A program made the translations under genes and the position numbers. Positions 31,488-44,400 of a stretch of DNA of 64,000 bases are shown here, one piece after another. The notes under the pieces are model-generated. The model was not told the origin of the DNA and ran no database searches. It saw nothing but the letters and a program-made list of their open reading frames with translations. This DNA is from Ilex aquifolium. Its lineage: Eukaryota > Streptophyta > Magnoliopsida > Aquifoliales > Aquifoliaceae. The stretch is from positions 32,900,811-32,964,810 of the forward strand of contig OX637403.1 of NCBI GenBank assembly GCA_951799425.1, given 5' to 3'. The stretch's first letter is position 1. Every line of letters begins with the position of its first letter.

Positions 31488-32179
31488 TGATGGTGCGAAT
31501 CTACGCGAATGAGCTATGGAACAGGGTTATTTAATATGAACGATCCGGGTGAAGCTGAGTACGATGTCTGAGCTGCAAGGCTCGTGCTTGATAAGGCAAT
31601 ATGATGCTTAGGGGATTTTGGAAAGGGGGTGATAACAAGACAAGATTATAGTGGTTCACCGGCCTGAGCTCGGCTAGTCCACTCTGCAATGGAGTTTCTT
31701 GCTCCTCTCTTTCTTATTGAACCAGTTGAACGTATTACAGTCGTATATGCCCCCCGTGGGGCTCTATTGCCTCCCTTTTATAGCCTCATGCTTACCTTTA
31801 ATTCGAAATCACCTCCTTTATTGAAGGGATCGTGCCCTATCTTCGTCTATAATCTCGGAGTTACCTAAACTTCCTATGGCTGGCTTCAAACGGCGAGATC
31901 TTTGCCTTCTATCATGGGATCCTCTCCTTGGTTTTAGGAGAGGATCTTGGTTGTTTACGGGTTTCACGCCTTGGATCAGCCTAATTCCCATTGCGAAGGT
32001 ATCCGCTGTCATCTCGCTGCCCTCTTGTCATTTCTCAGTTCACATCTTCAGCTGGGAACCCTTGCGCCCGGCTGGATGAGCTCAGACCATGGCTGGATGA
32101 GCTCTGCTTATTTTACCTGGGCTCCTGGGCTGAGCTCACTTTCTAAGCTCGTGTCTAGGGCTTATTTTAGGTATCATCA
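31488..32179 (-). repeat. 5' LTR of the Tat element
   Basis: 692 bp. It differs from the other LTR by about six substitutions and an 8-bp tandem duplication (CCTGGGCT) near 32118. Confidence 0.93.
31775..31782 (-). promoter_or_regulatory. Tat LTR TATA box
   Basis: On the minus strand GGCTATAAAAGGGAGG contains TATAAAAG. It is conserved in the other LTR (20161-20168) and in the solo LTR (32708-32715). Confidence 0.7.
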
Positions 32180-32184
32180 AAAAG

Positions 32185-32440
32185 TATCAATGGTCATAAC
32201 AAGAAGAAGTGATCATTAGTAGTGGGACTCTCACCCGCCTTTGATGGGCTCAATTCTTTTGAGATGCTCGTCTTGTATTGATTATATTGTCATATTATAC
32301 TTTTTTTCAGGATTTCATGATGTTCATTGTTAAAGTCTAGCTGTAATCTATTTCGTTGATGTTTGATGTTGAGTAAAATTGTCTTTGTTATTGGAGAAGT
32401 TGGGTTATGTGATCCAAGTTTTTCTATTTGCAATTATTCT
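32185..32440 (+). other. Host DNA between the Tat element and the solo LTR
   Basis: The first 25 bases may continue the frame split at 19873. The rest is T-rich, 3'-UTR-like and otherwise unremarkable. Confidence 0.35.
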
Positions 32441-33098
32441 TGATAGTGTTTGTCAAAGATGAGCAAATGAAGTCAAGTGTGGTGTCAGAGCTACAAGGCT
32501 CATGTCAAACAATATTGGTAGATACTAAAGGGAATTGAGGACAGGGAGATAGTACAACGGAATTACAGTGGTTCACCGGCTTGAGAGCTCGGCTAGTCCA
32601 CTCTGCAATGGAGACGCTTGTTCCTATTTTCTCATTGATTGCGTTGGGTGTGTTACAGAGTAATGTGGAAAAAATCCCCCCCCCCCCCCTCGTGGCTTTC
32701 TTGCCCTCTTTTATAGCCTCATACTTACCTCTAAACTAATTTTACTTCCTACCCTCAAGGGATCTTCCTCCCTCTCTCCTCTCAATCCCGGAGTTTCCTA
32801 AACTCCATATGGCTGGCTTCAAACGGTCTATATCCCGAGATCTTAGCCTTCTACCGTGGGATCCTCCTTAATATTTGGAGAGGATTTTGGTTGGTTGAGA
32901 GTTTCGTGCCTTGGTTCTTGCTTCCTAGTTATTCTGTCGGTATCCGTTGTTGTCCAGCTGTCTCCTTTTCTTCCTTGTTGCGATCTCACCTGTAGGGAGC
33001 TCTGGCTCTGGGCCTCTGATTTATGAATCCTTCGCCTGACCTCCTGAGCTGAGCTCTGTGCCTGAGCTCTCATTTAAAATTTATTTTAGGCATCATCA
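32441..33098 (-). mobile_element. Solo LTR related to the Tat element
   Basis: 658 bp starting TGATAGTG and ending GCATCATCA, flanked by perfect ATTCT repeats (32436-32440 and 33099-33103). It shares with the neighbouring Tat LTR the blocks GGTTCACCGGC, CTCGGCTAGTCCACTCTGCA, TATGGCTGGCTTCAAACGG and TTATTTTAGG, but is clearly diverged and has a poly-C run. No internal region remains, as after LTR-LTR recombination. Confidence 0.88.
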
Positions 33099-33103
33099 AT
33101 TCT

Positions 33104-33758
33104 AATTTCAGATGACTTTATTCTTTTTGTTTTACAACCCAAAAAATCGATGATCATGACTATAGTATAGATGATGATGTTATGCTAATCTCTAAGTGCA
33201 TGTACTTTGATCTATATCAAGTTACTGGCTAGTCTCGTGATTTGGTGCTTATTGATTACTTGCTACTCTACATACAACATGATATACACTTAAATAAATA
33301 ACCCCACGTCTGAATGAAGCCATTAATTAATTGATTGACATATGCATAATGCACGGAATGGGGCAAGCAGAGTAGGCAGGAGGAGTTTTGTTCAGACCCA
33401 GTCTGGAAATATCAAAGCATGACTCAGAGAATTCGGGTCAAATAGTCTAATGAATATATTTTATTATTCGATGCACATCATTACCATGGTAAATGCTGCC
33501 CATACAATAAATAGCTTCTGTCATGAATGTGGCCCACCGCTTAGTTTTGGCTTGGCAACCATTCTTTTCTTTCTCTCTCCCACATTCGATTGTGGACACT
33601 CCAATCAGTCATGCTTGTGGACTCCAATTAGCATAGCATTGGGTACGGTACGTACATGACTTGAAAGCCTGTTGCTGCTGGGGAGGGAACCTGGGTTAGA
33701 GTTGCGAACTGGCAAAATTGTCATTAGTGTCCACATGAAGAGATCGATCCTCAACTGC
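33104..33758. other. Intergenic, nothing recognised
   Basis: No convincing coding frame, RNA gene or terminal repeat found. Confidence 0.4.
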
Positions 33759-34172
33759 CAGGGCCGGCCCTATAGTGTTAAAAAAAAAAGCATGGGCTTT
33801 AGGTCCCAAATTTTTAGAAGGCCCCCTAATTGTGAATACATAACTAGTCCACATAAAAAAATTAAATCCATGAAAATTTTAGGCCTTATAAAAAGGGCCC
33901 AAAAAATTTAAGTCCAATCAAAAAATTATAATTTCAATAATTTGGACTTACAATTCAATCCATAATATTAGAAACTCAAAAATCAAAATTTTAAAAAATA
34001 AATAAATAAAATCTCTCCCTCTCTTAAAAAAACAAAAATAAAGTATCACATCCTCCTCTCTAACTTAAAAAAAAAATTAAAAATATTTTCTTTTAAAAAT
34101 AATACTAAAAATAAAAAAGACCTCATTTAGTATTACCGCTTTAGGCCTCAATTTACCTTGAGCCACCCCCTG
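33759..34172. mobile_element. hAT-type MITE
   Basis: 414 bp beginning CAGGGCCGGCCCT and ending AGCCACCCCCTG, with perfect 8-bp TCAACTGC repeats on both sides (33751-33758 and 34173-34180). The interior is AT-rich and non-coding. Confidence 0.85.
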
Positions 34173-34724
34173 TCAACTGCCCACTCTGTTGATAAATATA
34201 TATGCTGCTAAAACTGATGTTTTTATTTACCATTGACAATATAGTTTCTAGCTATGAATTGAATTGAATTGAATTGAATAACTGGTTGTAGCCTCGCAAA
34301 AAAAAAGGACATTCATTGTTTTTCCTTTCCATTTCTATACAACGTTTACCAAGTATCCTGATTTCACAAGAACATTTACCGACTTTTGTTCAAAGTCTTG
34401 GTGCATGCAACACAATTAACAAAAACAAAATTAATATAGAAGGCAACCACCAGATAGATGACAGAGAAAGTAGATCTGCCTATTTGTTATATCTGCAGCA
34501 TAACATCCTTCAATGATATTTCAATTTTCTATGAACAACACTATATTACCTATTCTCTTTTTCTGATGCTGCCTCAGGGCTCAAACAAAAAAAAAAAAGA
34601 AAAAAGAATACAAACTTCTCTGCTACATCAGCACAGCAAGGAATCCAGTTTTTGGATGTCCCACGCTGCAAGAGCATGTTTCCGTTAGCAGTGTCTTTGA
34701 ATGGATATGCCAGAGCACCCAGCA
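34173..34724. other. Downstream region and probable 3' UTR of the START gene
   Basis: AT-rich and non-coding. The part nearest 34724 would be the 3' UTR of the minus-strand START gene. A GAATT repeat is at 34256-34280. Confidence 0.45.
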
Positions 34725-37700
34725 TCACAACCTCTTCCCAATCTTTGCAAATCTTCTGGCAATTCCAAATATAACTGCCTTGGTCAAAAGCCCCTGATCA
34801 AGACTACAAGCAAGTGCAATAGCCCCACCAACAACTAGAATCTTGGGTATGTTCCTCCCTAATGGTTTCTCGGACGAATCCAGGGGTTCAACCTCGGATG
34901 AACTTGTTCTTCTGCATTCCAAGGATCTCAAGTAGTCTGCACTAACCTTGGTGTTGATCTGAGCCATGACCGCACAACGTGATAGTGAGGCCCCAGATGC
35001 CCTCTCTCCGTGGTATGCACGTACACTTGGGTCAATCTTCTTCACAGTCCCCCACATACCTTGCCGGACACCAAGTTTTGCAATTTCCCAAGGAATACCC
35101 ATATCTTCATGATGAAAGAGTAGCACCTCACACGCAGTCAGTTGGCCATCCCCTCTCTTTGATTCCACTGATTTATGTAAACAGAAATTTTTGTCATTGA
35201 TTGGACCAGATAGTAAGACTACTTGTTTAAGGAGAGAGAAAGGTTTATACTTTTTTATTTTTACAATTGCAAGTTATTTCATCTTTCAGGTATAGAAGTT
35301 GCTTTTCTCATTTCATGGAGGCTCAAATGACCAGTCACCAGGAGAGTTTTATACAAAATACAAACAGATGAAAATTGAAAAATGCATGCATAAACAATCA
35401 AAGTTCTTGATCCAATTGCAAGGATTATTGCCAAATATGTTGTCCACAGATGTTTAGGTCAGCATGCGATCTTTCAAGTAAATTGCTTAAATGTCCGTGG
35501 AAGCAATGAAAGAGCTTGAGCAGTAAACCCGCCTATGATTTTTATAAATAGAGTAGTAAAGCCTTAATTACCTGCACGAATACACCAACTTGAATAGTAC
35601 AAATCAACACGTCTTGGTTTGTTGCGCCGTGGCACAGAGGAGCAGGGTACACCCTGAAACATACAGAACCCATTCAAATTATCATTTCCAGGCACCATAA
35701 ACTATCCAAAAGAAAACTGATAACTTTTATTCAAGCACTATATAAAATGACTGCATATTAATCTTCCTGAATGGTCAAGTCCATCTCTCTCTCCCTCCCC
35801 TCTCCCAGCAATCCCTAAGAATGTCATGACTGATTGAAGATTTGAGTCCATTATTTCAATGGGGGACTTCTACTAATTCCTATTGTCTCTTCGACAGCAA
35901 CCCCACAATCAGTAACTGCAGCACCATTATCTTGCCTATGCAGATATGAGGCCACAGAGACAATGACAAACATTGCAAAAAATGAACCACAGAAGGATTA
36001 TATCAATCTTCTTTAGCACTCTAATCCACCAACTTCTACACCTGCAGAGTATGTATCCAGACGGAACAAGCTATGACTCATGATGGATAGCCAGTAATCA
36101 TACAGCAACACTGCAAAAGATTGATTGAAAATGACCCAGACAAACATCCAACAGACTAATGGAACCTAAGCTGAATTTGTATTAGCTTCACAACCATCAA
36201 GCTGGCAAAATACTGTCTTGCAGAACTTGCAAATGTTAAGATTGTCCTCCATTTCTGTAATCCAACTTGCAAACCCTTTTTCTTCTACATAAGGCCTTTC
36301 TCATACAAATAGTGCAAGAATTAGGGAATGAAAAATATGAAGTATATGTTAACCATTTAGCCTTCTGCCAAAAGGTTATAAATAGCTTGGCAAAGATTAA
36401 CTGATGAGAGATTGGGAGGTGAAACATAGATGCTTTCTCAATGGATAGACAGACTCTGCACCATCTAGGAGGCAGTGAAAGAGAAAAGTTGGTACTGTAA
36501 TTTACACAGCTAAAATTAGAAAGTGGAGCATAAATAGAGCTACCCTATCCAAATCTTAAATTGCATACTTGCAACTTTATTTGTGAAACTTCAGCCATTA
36601 TATGCCATATTTCACAGCAAATATTAAATTTTATTGTGCACACTTGTACTCTCCATGTACCCGCACACAATATAACCAAATTATCTAAGTCCCACACTGC
36701 CAATATTCCTCCAGTACAAGCTTAATCTCAATGACACTGAATTTTCTCCAACAGCATTTTTTTTTATAAAAGTATTATACGTATGAATAGTAACACCTAG
36801 GAAGAAAAGGAAGCAGGAATAATTTGTTTCCTTAGGTACATGAGACTGAAAATAAGAACTGTTTCATAACATCCAAACATGATGTTAAAGTAATACTCAG
36901 GCATAAATAATAAGCAGATATACCAAATAGATGGAGGATAACAAGATCAGGATAATTCTTGTGTCTCACCTTAGTCACGCAATAGTACATTCGTCCCGAT
37001 TCCCAGATTCGACGGCCTATTATGTATTCCCTGTCACTACAAAAGAAGGGAAACTGTGCCATTGCAAAGCATTGCCTAATATTAGCCTAGGTTACAAAGA
37101 GAAACAAAGCATAAAAAAAACACAATAGATGCATGCTATTCCTACCTTGCGCACCCACTTGACTACCATGTTCCCTGTGATGGGGCAATCCTCCAAGGTT
37201 TCAGCATGTATAAGCATGTCATCCCACTGCAGTCGAAATTCATCGTCCCAAAAGAAGTCTCTCATCATTTCAGGAGTGGCATCCTCAAAGACACTTCTGG
37301 TACGATACTGTGGAGGCCCAGTCTAGCAAAGCAATGAAGATGTAATGCAATTAATTACCCAGGTAGCGTAAACACTACCGAATCATGCAATGAAAGATTG
37401 TATAAACACCATCCGTAGGTGCTATAAAACGCCAATGGATCACATGTCCAAAATTACCACATTGAGAGAACAAAGCATACCTCAGGATCTCTTCGCCAAG
37501 CTTTATAGCTCATAGTAGCTGTAGATCGATCCATCATCTGGATCCAAGCAGGGCCTCCATCCTTTTCCTCGACAAGTCGGCATAAATGCTCCAGGTCATC
37601 TTCCGTCACGAGACCCAATTTTTCTCGTCCTAGCTGAGATGAACTGAACGTAGACAATCTCGTCGTCAAAAAGGTACCAGCTTTGCAATTCAACTTTTAA

Positions 37701-38191
37701 TTCGAATATGCGAATGAAATTATGTAGCATCCGTCAAATTGTTAAATTTTTGACTAAGAAGTTGAACACATAGTAACGTAATAATTTTTGCTTTATTTAT
37801 CGACCCAATACAGAGAAATTTCAAACTTTGCGAATTCAACAAACCTGCAGTCAGAACTAGAGTTTGACGACACCAACGAAGTTTCCTTCTCAAAGTCATT
37901 GCCAGCAATCCAAGAAATCCAGCTGGGCAGTTGCAGTTTGACTGAATTCAATCTCGGAATCGAAGCACAGGCCGTCAGCAATGGCCGCCCAGAAGACGAA
38001 CTGAGCGATGCTGTAGAATCTTCGAAGAATACCCTATTCAAATTGGCCCATTTAGGCTTCCAAGACCATCCAACAAGAACCCCAACAAAAATCGCAATCC
38101 AAAGTGGTGCCATGAAGAGCATGAGCTCAAGCAACACATCCCCAATTGTGGGTTGCTGTAAGATCTGAAAAAAAGCCGAATCCAAAGCCAT
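34725..38191 (-). CDS. START-domain lipid-binding membrane protein
   Basis: Six exons: 38191-37845, 37643-37481, 37322-37146, 37053-36970, 35653-35572 and 35167-34725, 1,296 nt in total (431 aa). All introns are GT-AG and the phase is kept throughout. Residues 20-42 form a hydrophobic segment (MAPLWIAIFVGVLVGW), probably a membrane anchor. The START domain, about residues 126-345, shows KDGGPAWIQMMDRS, MSYKAWRRDPE, FFWDDEFRLQWDDML, FPFFCSDREYIIGRRIW and HHEDMGIPWEIAKLGVRQGM. A second hydrophobic stretch lies near the C-terminus (ILVVGGAIALACS). The family is the plant polyketide cyclase/START type, similar to Arabidopsis At3g13062, At1g55960 and At4g14500 by memory; the ligand is unknown, with phospholipid or sterol inferred from the fold. 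The start at 38191 is preferred over an in-frame ATG 13 codons upstream because family members begin close to this anchor. Confidence 0.93.
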
Positions 38192-38654
38192 ATGAACCCT
38201 CACCCTCCCAGGAATACTAGTTAACGACAACCAAAAAAAAGAAGCCGATGCAGAAAATGAAGAGAGAGATGCGAAAACAAAGAAAAGCCCTCAAGTCAAT
38301 GGAATAAAGGTGAAGCCCTAAAGCAAAGCGATGAGTGGAGGGTTCGGCAGAGAAGAAAAGAAAAACCCTAGCTACATAAGCAGGAGGATTGAGGAGAAGA
38401 TTTCAGAGAGAGATGAGACGTAGATTACATATACGTAGTGCGTTTGTGAGAAGAGGTGAGTGAAGAAGAGAAAGAGGGATGTTGGAAATAGGATAAGGAT
38501 GAGGCGAGACAGAAGAGAAGCGGTAGAGTGGTGGTGTTGGGGATTGCCGTAGGCCCGCTTCTATTTCAATTCACGATTTTCCGCAAACTCTGTCCAACAT
38601 TTGGCACTTTGTCTTTCCCTTTCTCTTTGTGATTGTCTCCTTAAAAATACACAC

Positions 38655-38694
<40 letters not shown>

Positions 38695-39074
38695 CTACCT
38701 TACTTAGATTGGATGCTCCAATCAAATATATAGACCAAATCAGAATTGCGAACCTGTTAGTTTCTTTCTAATTGGATATACTTTTTTTGATTCGACCAAA
38801 AAGATTTTTAAAAAATGCTGACAACAAATGAGAGGAGTTACTTGAATATATATATATAGTATAGTATAGTGTAGATATATTTAATGGGGTACACTGTGCT
38901 ACCGCGTCCTCCTTTTTCACATTTTACATACTAAACTTTGATATTCTCTCTCTCTCTCTTGATGGTGAAGGTACCCCGAGACGCGTTTGGCCAGTTCCAC
39001 ATCACTGTGTTCAACTTCAAAGAAGTCGTCCACTTTGACGGACCATGATGGTCAAATCAAAACTTTAACATATT
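38192..39074. other. Upstream region of the START gene
   Basis: Contains the likely 5' UTR and promoter, a GA-rich stretch (38395-38520), a CACATA microsatellite (about 38649-38694) and CT repeats at 38945-38960. No clear TATA box was assigned. Confidence 0.45.
38649..38694. repeat. CACATA microsatellite
   Basis: About seven CACATA/ACACAC hexamers. Confidence 0.85.
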
Positions 39075-39995
39075 GGGCGTGTTTGGTGATCTTCTCAAAA
39101 ACAGTTTTTTATTCTCAAAATTTTAAAAATACTCAAAATTTGTTTGTTTAGTATTTTTGTTCTCAAAATTTTGAAAAAAAAAATGAGATTTAAGGCAAAG
39201 AAACAGGAAACAAATGTAGCTTGTTTTCAGAGTTTTTTTTGAAAATTTTGGAAACACGGAGAACAGTTTTGGGGCTTTAATGAGTTTGTCATTTGAGTCT
39301 CCTTAGCAGCAAAAGTCTTCATTCCTTTTTTTTTTCTTCCTCTCTCTCTCTCTAGCGTCTCCATCTCCTCTCTCTCTCTCCAACGAAGGTGGAGCACCGA
39401 AGCACAGATCTGAAACAACGAAGTCGAATCTGCTTCAACTCTGTGTTATTGTGTGACTGTGTGTGTGCATGTGTGTATATATATATATATAGATTGTGTG
39501 TGTTATGGGTGTGTTGTGTATTGTGTAACTGCGTGTGTGTGCAGGTATATATATATATTGTGTGATGGTGTGAGTGTTCTTCGGTGTTATTTGTTTTTTT
39601 TTTTTTTTTTGAAAAAAAATTATTGGTGTTTGTATATTTTTTCTATTGAATATGTTTGGTTTTATTTTAGATGAAGGTCATTGATGTATTTTTTTATATT
39701 GATTTTATTTTTGATGAAGATTATTGAATATGTTTGGTTTATTGAATTTTTTTTTATGAAATTGTCAATCTAAAAATAACTTTCTTATATTTTTTTATTA
39801 ATTTTTAAATTACTGTTCAAACATATACTTAGGCTGTCCAAACAGGTTTTACTATTTTCTGTACTGTAAAATTGTTTTTGAAATTATCTAACCAAATAAG
39901 TTTTTTGTCTCAAAAAATATCAAAATCACTTTTTTAAAACTCTTCTCAAAAACTATTTTCAAATACTATTTTTTGAAACGCAAACCAAACAAGCT
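39075..39995. mobile_element. Probable non-autonomous element with inverted terminal repeats
   Basis: The left end GGGCGTGTTTGGTGATC followed by TTCTCAAAAACAGTTTTT is matched in reverse complement on the right by GAGCTTGTTTGGTTTGCG, with AGTTTTTGAGAAGAG inside. The interior has CT, TA and TG microsatellites and no gene. A target duplication was not found, so the boundaries and superfamily are uncertain. Confidence 0.45.
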
Positions 39996-41467
39996 CATAG
40001 TCTTACAAATTCCATTAATATCCAATTCCAGTACACCACACCACACATACAGTTCTATCTCCTTGCTGCCCCTCTGCAGCTTCAACTGTATTCTTGTGTT
40101 CCTGGTTCTCGTACCCATCATCTTTTTCATGAGAATTTCGAGTGTGGTACCTCTAAAGAACAGTCCAATGGATTGTCTATAGATTCTAATCATTTATCTG
40201 AATGTCTTACATAAGCATAATACTAAACAATAAATGTATGATAAGTCATTGTTAACGCAGATTCATGTAGACATCACTGATTATTGTTGAACGTTTGAAA
40301 CATGGTCGGTCCCTTACAAAATTACGGGGGTGATACAAATTCCTCAAAAGCTGAAAACTTGGAACAACTTTTTGACTTTCCAAGATAATGCAGTCCACGG
40401 TCCCCGTTACTTTAGCCAAATCAAATTACTTTTACACGATTAAAATGTGGGCCGGCCTCTCAAATCAAGAATATATGATAGAGTATGTAGTTGACAAAAA
40501 AGAAAAAAGGAAGAAGAAGAAATGAGCTGCAACTAACTAACAGCTAGATCTCCGTCCAGAAATGGCCCAGCCAGCCACCCCACCCATCACTCTCTTCTAC
40601 TACTACACCACTTCCGCCTAACAGTCCAGAAACTTCTATTATATATGATTGGTTGCCAACAATTTTAGTGGGCGTTATTAAGATTTGAAGGACGGCCACA
40701 GTGACATATTCCGGCCAAGCACCGTCCAAAACTGGCCTACCTCCTTTCAATGATATAATATAGTATAGAAACGTTGCCTGGTACTGGTAGTCTTTTGTCA
40801 CACATTTTAAATTAGCACAGGAAACTAAATCAAAGAGTAAATTTTTTTTTTTTTATTTTGGTTAAATAATTTCAAAGTTTATCAATAATTGAGCTGCATA
40901 CCCACCAAAATTGGGTGTTTCAAAAGCGATTCAACTCCAAACGATATTTCCTGCATGCCCAAAATCTCTTATGGAAAGACTCGGTTTCTTTTAGATTTTG
41001 ATCCCAATGTACTCCAAACTCATTAAAGACTCCAGCAAGTTACTTTAGCTAATCTCACCATCCCATTCCCCCACTGCATCTTTTAGGTTCTTATTCAAGT
41101 CTGCAATGTCTTTTTCTCCTTTGGTCACTATGCAGCCAACACAAGATAAAGCCCAAAACCATTAACAACTTTTGAGAGGAACACAGGTATTTGGCTCTAG
41201 GGTAGAATACCTGGCAAATAAAATTTAGGTTTGGCTGTCGACTTGGTAGGCTTTAGAAGTAGAAACATAAAACACCTATAATTCAACTGTAAACTAAAGA
41301 ATTCATTCATTTCTTTTCTCTAATCAGAGTCCGTGTGAGCAGTCAATAACTAAATGATCAACCAGCCGTCCCGAGACATAATGAGAAAAAATGGGGCAGA
41401 TGGTGTTCTCTAACCATTCACATGATTACACATTGCACAAACATAATACAACCAATTGAAGGTGGTT
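39996..41467. other. Intergenic, downstream of the galactosyltransferase
   Basis: No convincing gene. Short open frames lack family similarity. The part next to 41467 should be the 3' UTR of the minus-strand galactosyltransferase. Confidence 0.45.
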
Positions 41468-44400
41468 TCAAAAACTAGTATGCCAGATTGCTCCATCCCC
41501 CTCTCCGCAGCGCTGGTGAACCTCCTCCATTCTCTCCACCGATTTGCAGATGCCACTACAGCTCCAATCAAATGATGCCGCACAAGGGTTCCCTGCTTGA
41601 GCCTTCCACTCACAATCTATTTGCAAGACCAAAAAAAAAAAAAGACATGATGGACATGCATTGCTCCATTTATTATTTTTTATGGGGTTGACAATAATCT
41701 CAGAGTTATGTTCTTTAAATCTAACATTTAAATGCCAAACTATATCTAGCTAGGGCAGAATATTCCAGGGAACTAGCAGTCTTTTGCTGCATACTTAATT
41801 CTGTTTAGTAAATCAGCAGAAAATGTAGAGTGGCAATAATGATGGTGTAAACAGGCAGAAAGCTATATATCCCTACCAAGGCTTCAACACCAATAAGTTT
41901 GGATTGGATTCAGTCCAAAGAATAAAAGTTGATGAGGTTGCTCACTGGCCAAAGTCCCAACCCTACTTAGCAAAGATTTGAAATGTCCAATTCAAGCTCA
42001 TTTATGGTCAGGTCAGCCAATTAACAAACATTATCACCAACATTTTCCTTTTTCTTTTTCTGAACTGGGATTTGTCATCAACTAAAAGTAGTCATACTTT
42101 CTATCTGCTGCTGAATTTATGTTAGAGAGTATGGACGATCAGTTCCGGTAAAACATGTTTGGTTGTTAAAATATAGTCATTAGCGTTTGACACTAAAAGC
42201 ATAATTATGGTGCATTTTATAAGCTTATGTCTGATTGAATTCGTGTTTGGTATGCTGTCATAGAACTCAACTCAACCCAGGCCCAACCCAACTTAAGGTC
42301 AAGTTGGGATTCATTTTAAAACAATCACAACCCGAAGTCCAAAGCGTAGACACATGTTAGCATGTTAGCTAGGTTCAGCTTTACATAAATCCAAGCATGA
42401 ACTCCATATTAGACTTACACACTAGGCAAAGTTCGTATTGTGAGGAACTTAATGTTAGTAGTATGCCCTAAGACCAATCATATAGATGATATTTTGGAAT
42501 TGTACTAACATTTCATTATTTAATTAAATAAAAGAGCAAGTGTATTTATCATGTTTCTTCTTTATTTCATTTTGATATACATGATATAGTCCATAAAGGA
42601 TAAGTTAAGAAGATAATTTCTCAAGACGTTGAGAATATAGTAATTCCATATCCTAGTGATTCAATTGGGGCAGTGTGTGATAGAAAGATTTGAATTACAT
42701 GACAACTATAGACTGAATGAATTCTTTACCTACTTCGTGTTATTCAGGGTTGATTATGATATGCTGCTAGGATCATTTATAATTAGTAGAAGTCTGAAGA
42801 ACAAAATAATATGAATATATAATGTTCTTCATAAAGGAAGAATTAGAAGAGTTCTAATTCAAACAAAATTAGAATGAGTTCCGATTTGATATGCTATTTG
42901 AAGTTAGTGTCTAATGCCTGCAACCGGATATGTTTGAACTTATAGGGTCACACACAATAGATTGAAAATTAAAAGATAAATGAGAGAAAATCAATTAAGA
43001 ATTAATTGAAGTGAAAACCTAATTAAGAGTTAATTAGGGATTTCGTTACAATTAATGGTCAAGAAAATGGACCGTTGTGTAATTATGGGATAATTGCAAT
43101 TAGACTCAAATGAGGACTGAGGTCATCTAAGACTCTATAAATACCCTCATAGAGGAGGAGGATGATAACTACACACTCTTGCAAGCACAAAAAAATTCAC
43201 TCATCTCTTTTTACCTCGTTCATCATGTTGATTGTTGAGCTAGATGCTTCAAATTTGTCCGTTCATGTGACGATAGAGGCCAAACAATTGCAAGTCTCAG
43301 AGTAAAGATCAAATTTAGATTTAAAGAGCAAAACTCCTTGAAAAAAACTTCGAAGAATATTATAAACACAATTCAAGAGGTAACCCTTAATCTTCTCTAT
43401 TGATCAGGGTTCCCGGTTTGTATTAAACATGAATAAATCTTGGACTGAGGAATCAAATTTAAAAAAAAAAAAAAAATTCCCCTACGTTTTTTATATGATT
43501 CTTTACACTTATGTCCCAGTAATTATGTCACTGGTGTATCAATGGCTCTTGTTGGTCCAAGTTAGCCTTTAAACATCAATGTTAATTGCAAATATGCTGA
43601 AGAATACCAACTTGAATCTAAATAACTACAGTGGAATAAAAATTTTGTGAGAGCAGATAATTGTCTGCTCTCACAGATCAAGCCACACAGAATGAGACTA
43701 ATGACGACTCACAGAATTGAAGTACATATTGGAAAATATCATACCTGGTGGGGTACCACAGCACAGGCTTCGTTCATCAATATGCTCAACATCAAGACCA
43801 ATAAACCAAGAACCAAGAGAGACATCTTCATTTGCAAACCTATGAAGTATATGTCTACAGAGAAAATCCTCATTAATAAACAGATTAAATTTACAAAAAT
43901 AATGAAAATATGTTGAGACAAGGATCTACCGATTAGCTGAAACATAGGTCGCCAGATCTTTGGAGATCGCATATATTTGTCCAGTTGCATGCCTAAAGTA
44001 CTTATTTCCCTCCTCTCCAAATTTCCAGTATTCTGGTTCATGATACTTGACTCCTCTGCATGCATGGTAGATTATGAAACGAGTAAACCGCAATTCAAAA
44101 TATGTCACAAGATTTCACGGTCTTACTTCTGTGCCAAAACAGGTCCAGACTTCATACAACCGATATAGACACGAGGTTTTGACTGATGACGGGCCAAAAT
44201 AGAACCGACTATACCTGTCAAGATTATTAATCAAATCAACGCCCCCCACATTTGCATCTGACCATTAAGAGTTCGGGCTTTTGGAGAGTTGAGATATTAT
44301 CATGCTTACCAAGATTGACATGCACATCATCATCAACTTTAATATAAAAGTCGGCATCCCACTTTGCAGCAGCTGTTGAAAAGTAGATTTGGGTTTTTGA

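Larger units (their letters stand above)
19874..32179 (-). mobile_element. 12.3 kb Ty3/Gypsy retrotransposon, Tat lineage, with antisense genes
   Basis: The LTRs are 684 bp (19874-20557) and 692 bp (31488-32179), with a perfect AAAAG target repeat on both sides (19869-19873 and 32180-32184). On the minus strand the order is primer-binding site, gag, protease, RT, RNase H, second RNase H, integrase, 3' region. The two RNase H domains and the extra antisense frames between pol and the 3' LTR are Tat-lineage features. By eye the LTRs differ by six substitutions and one 8-bp duplication (about 1%). Pol has several stops and frameshifts, so this copy is not autonomous now. Confidence 0.93.
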
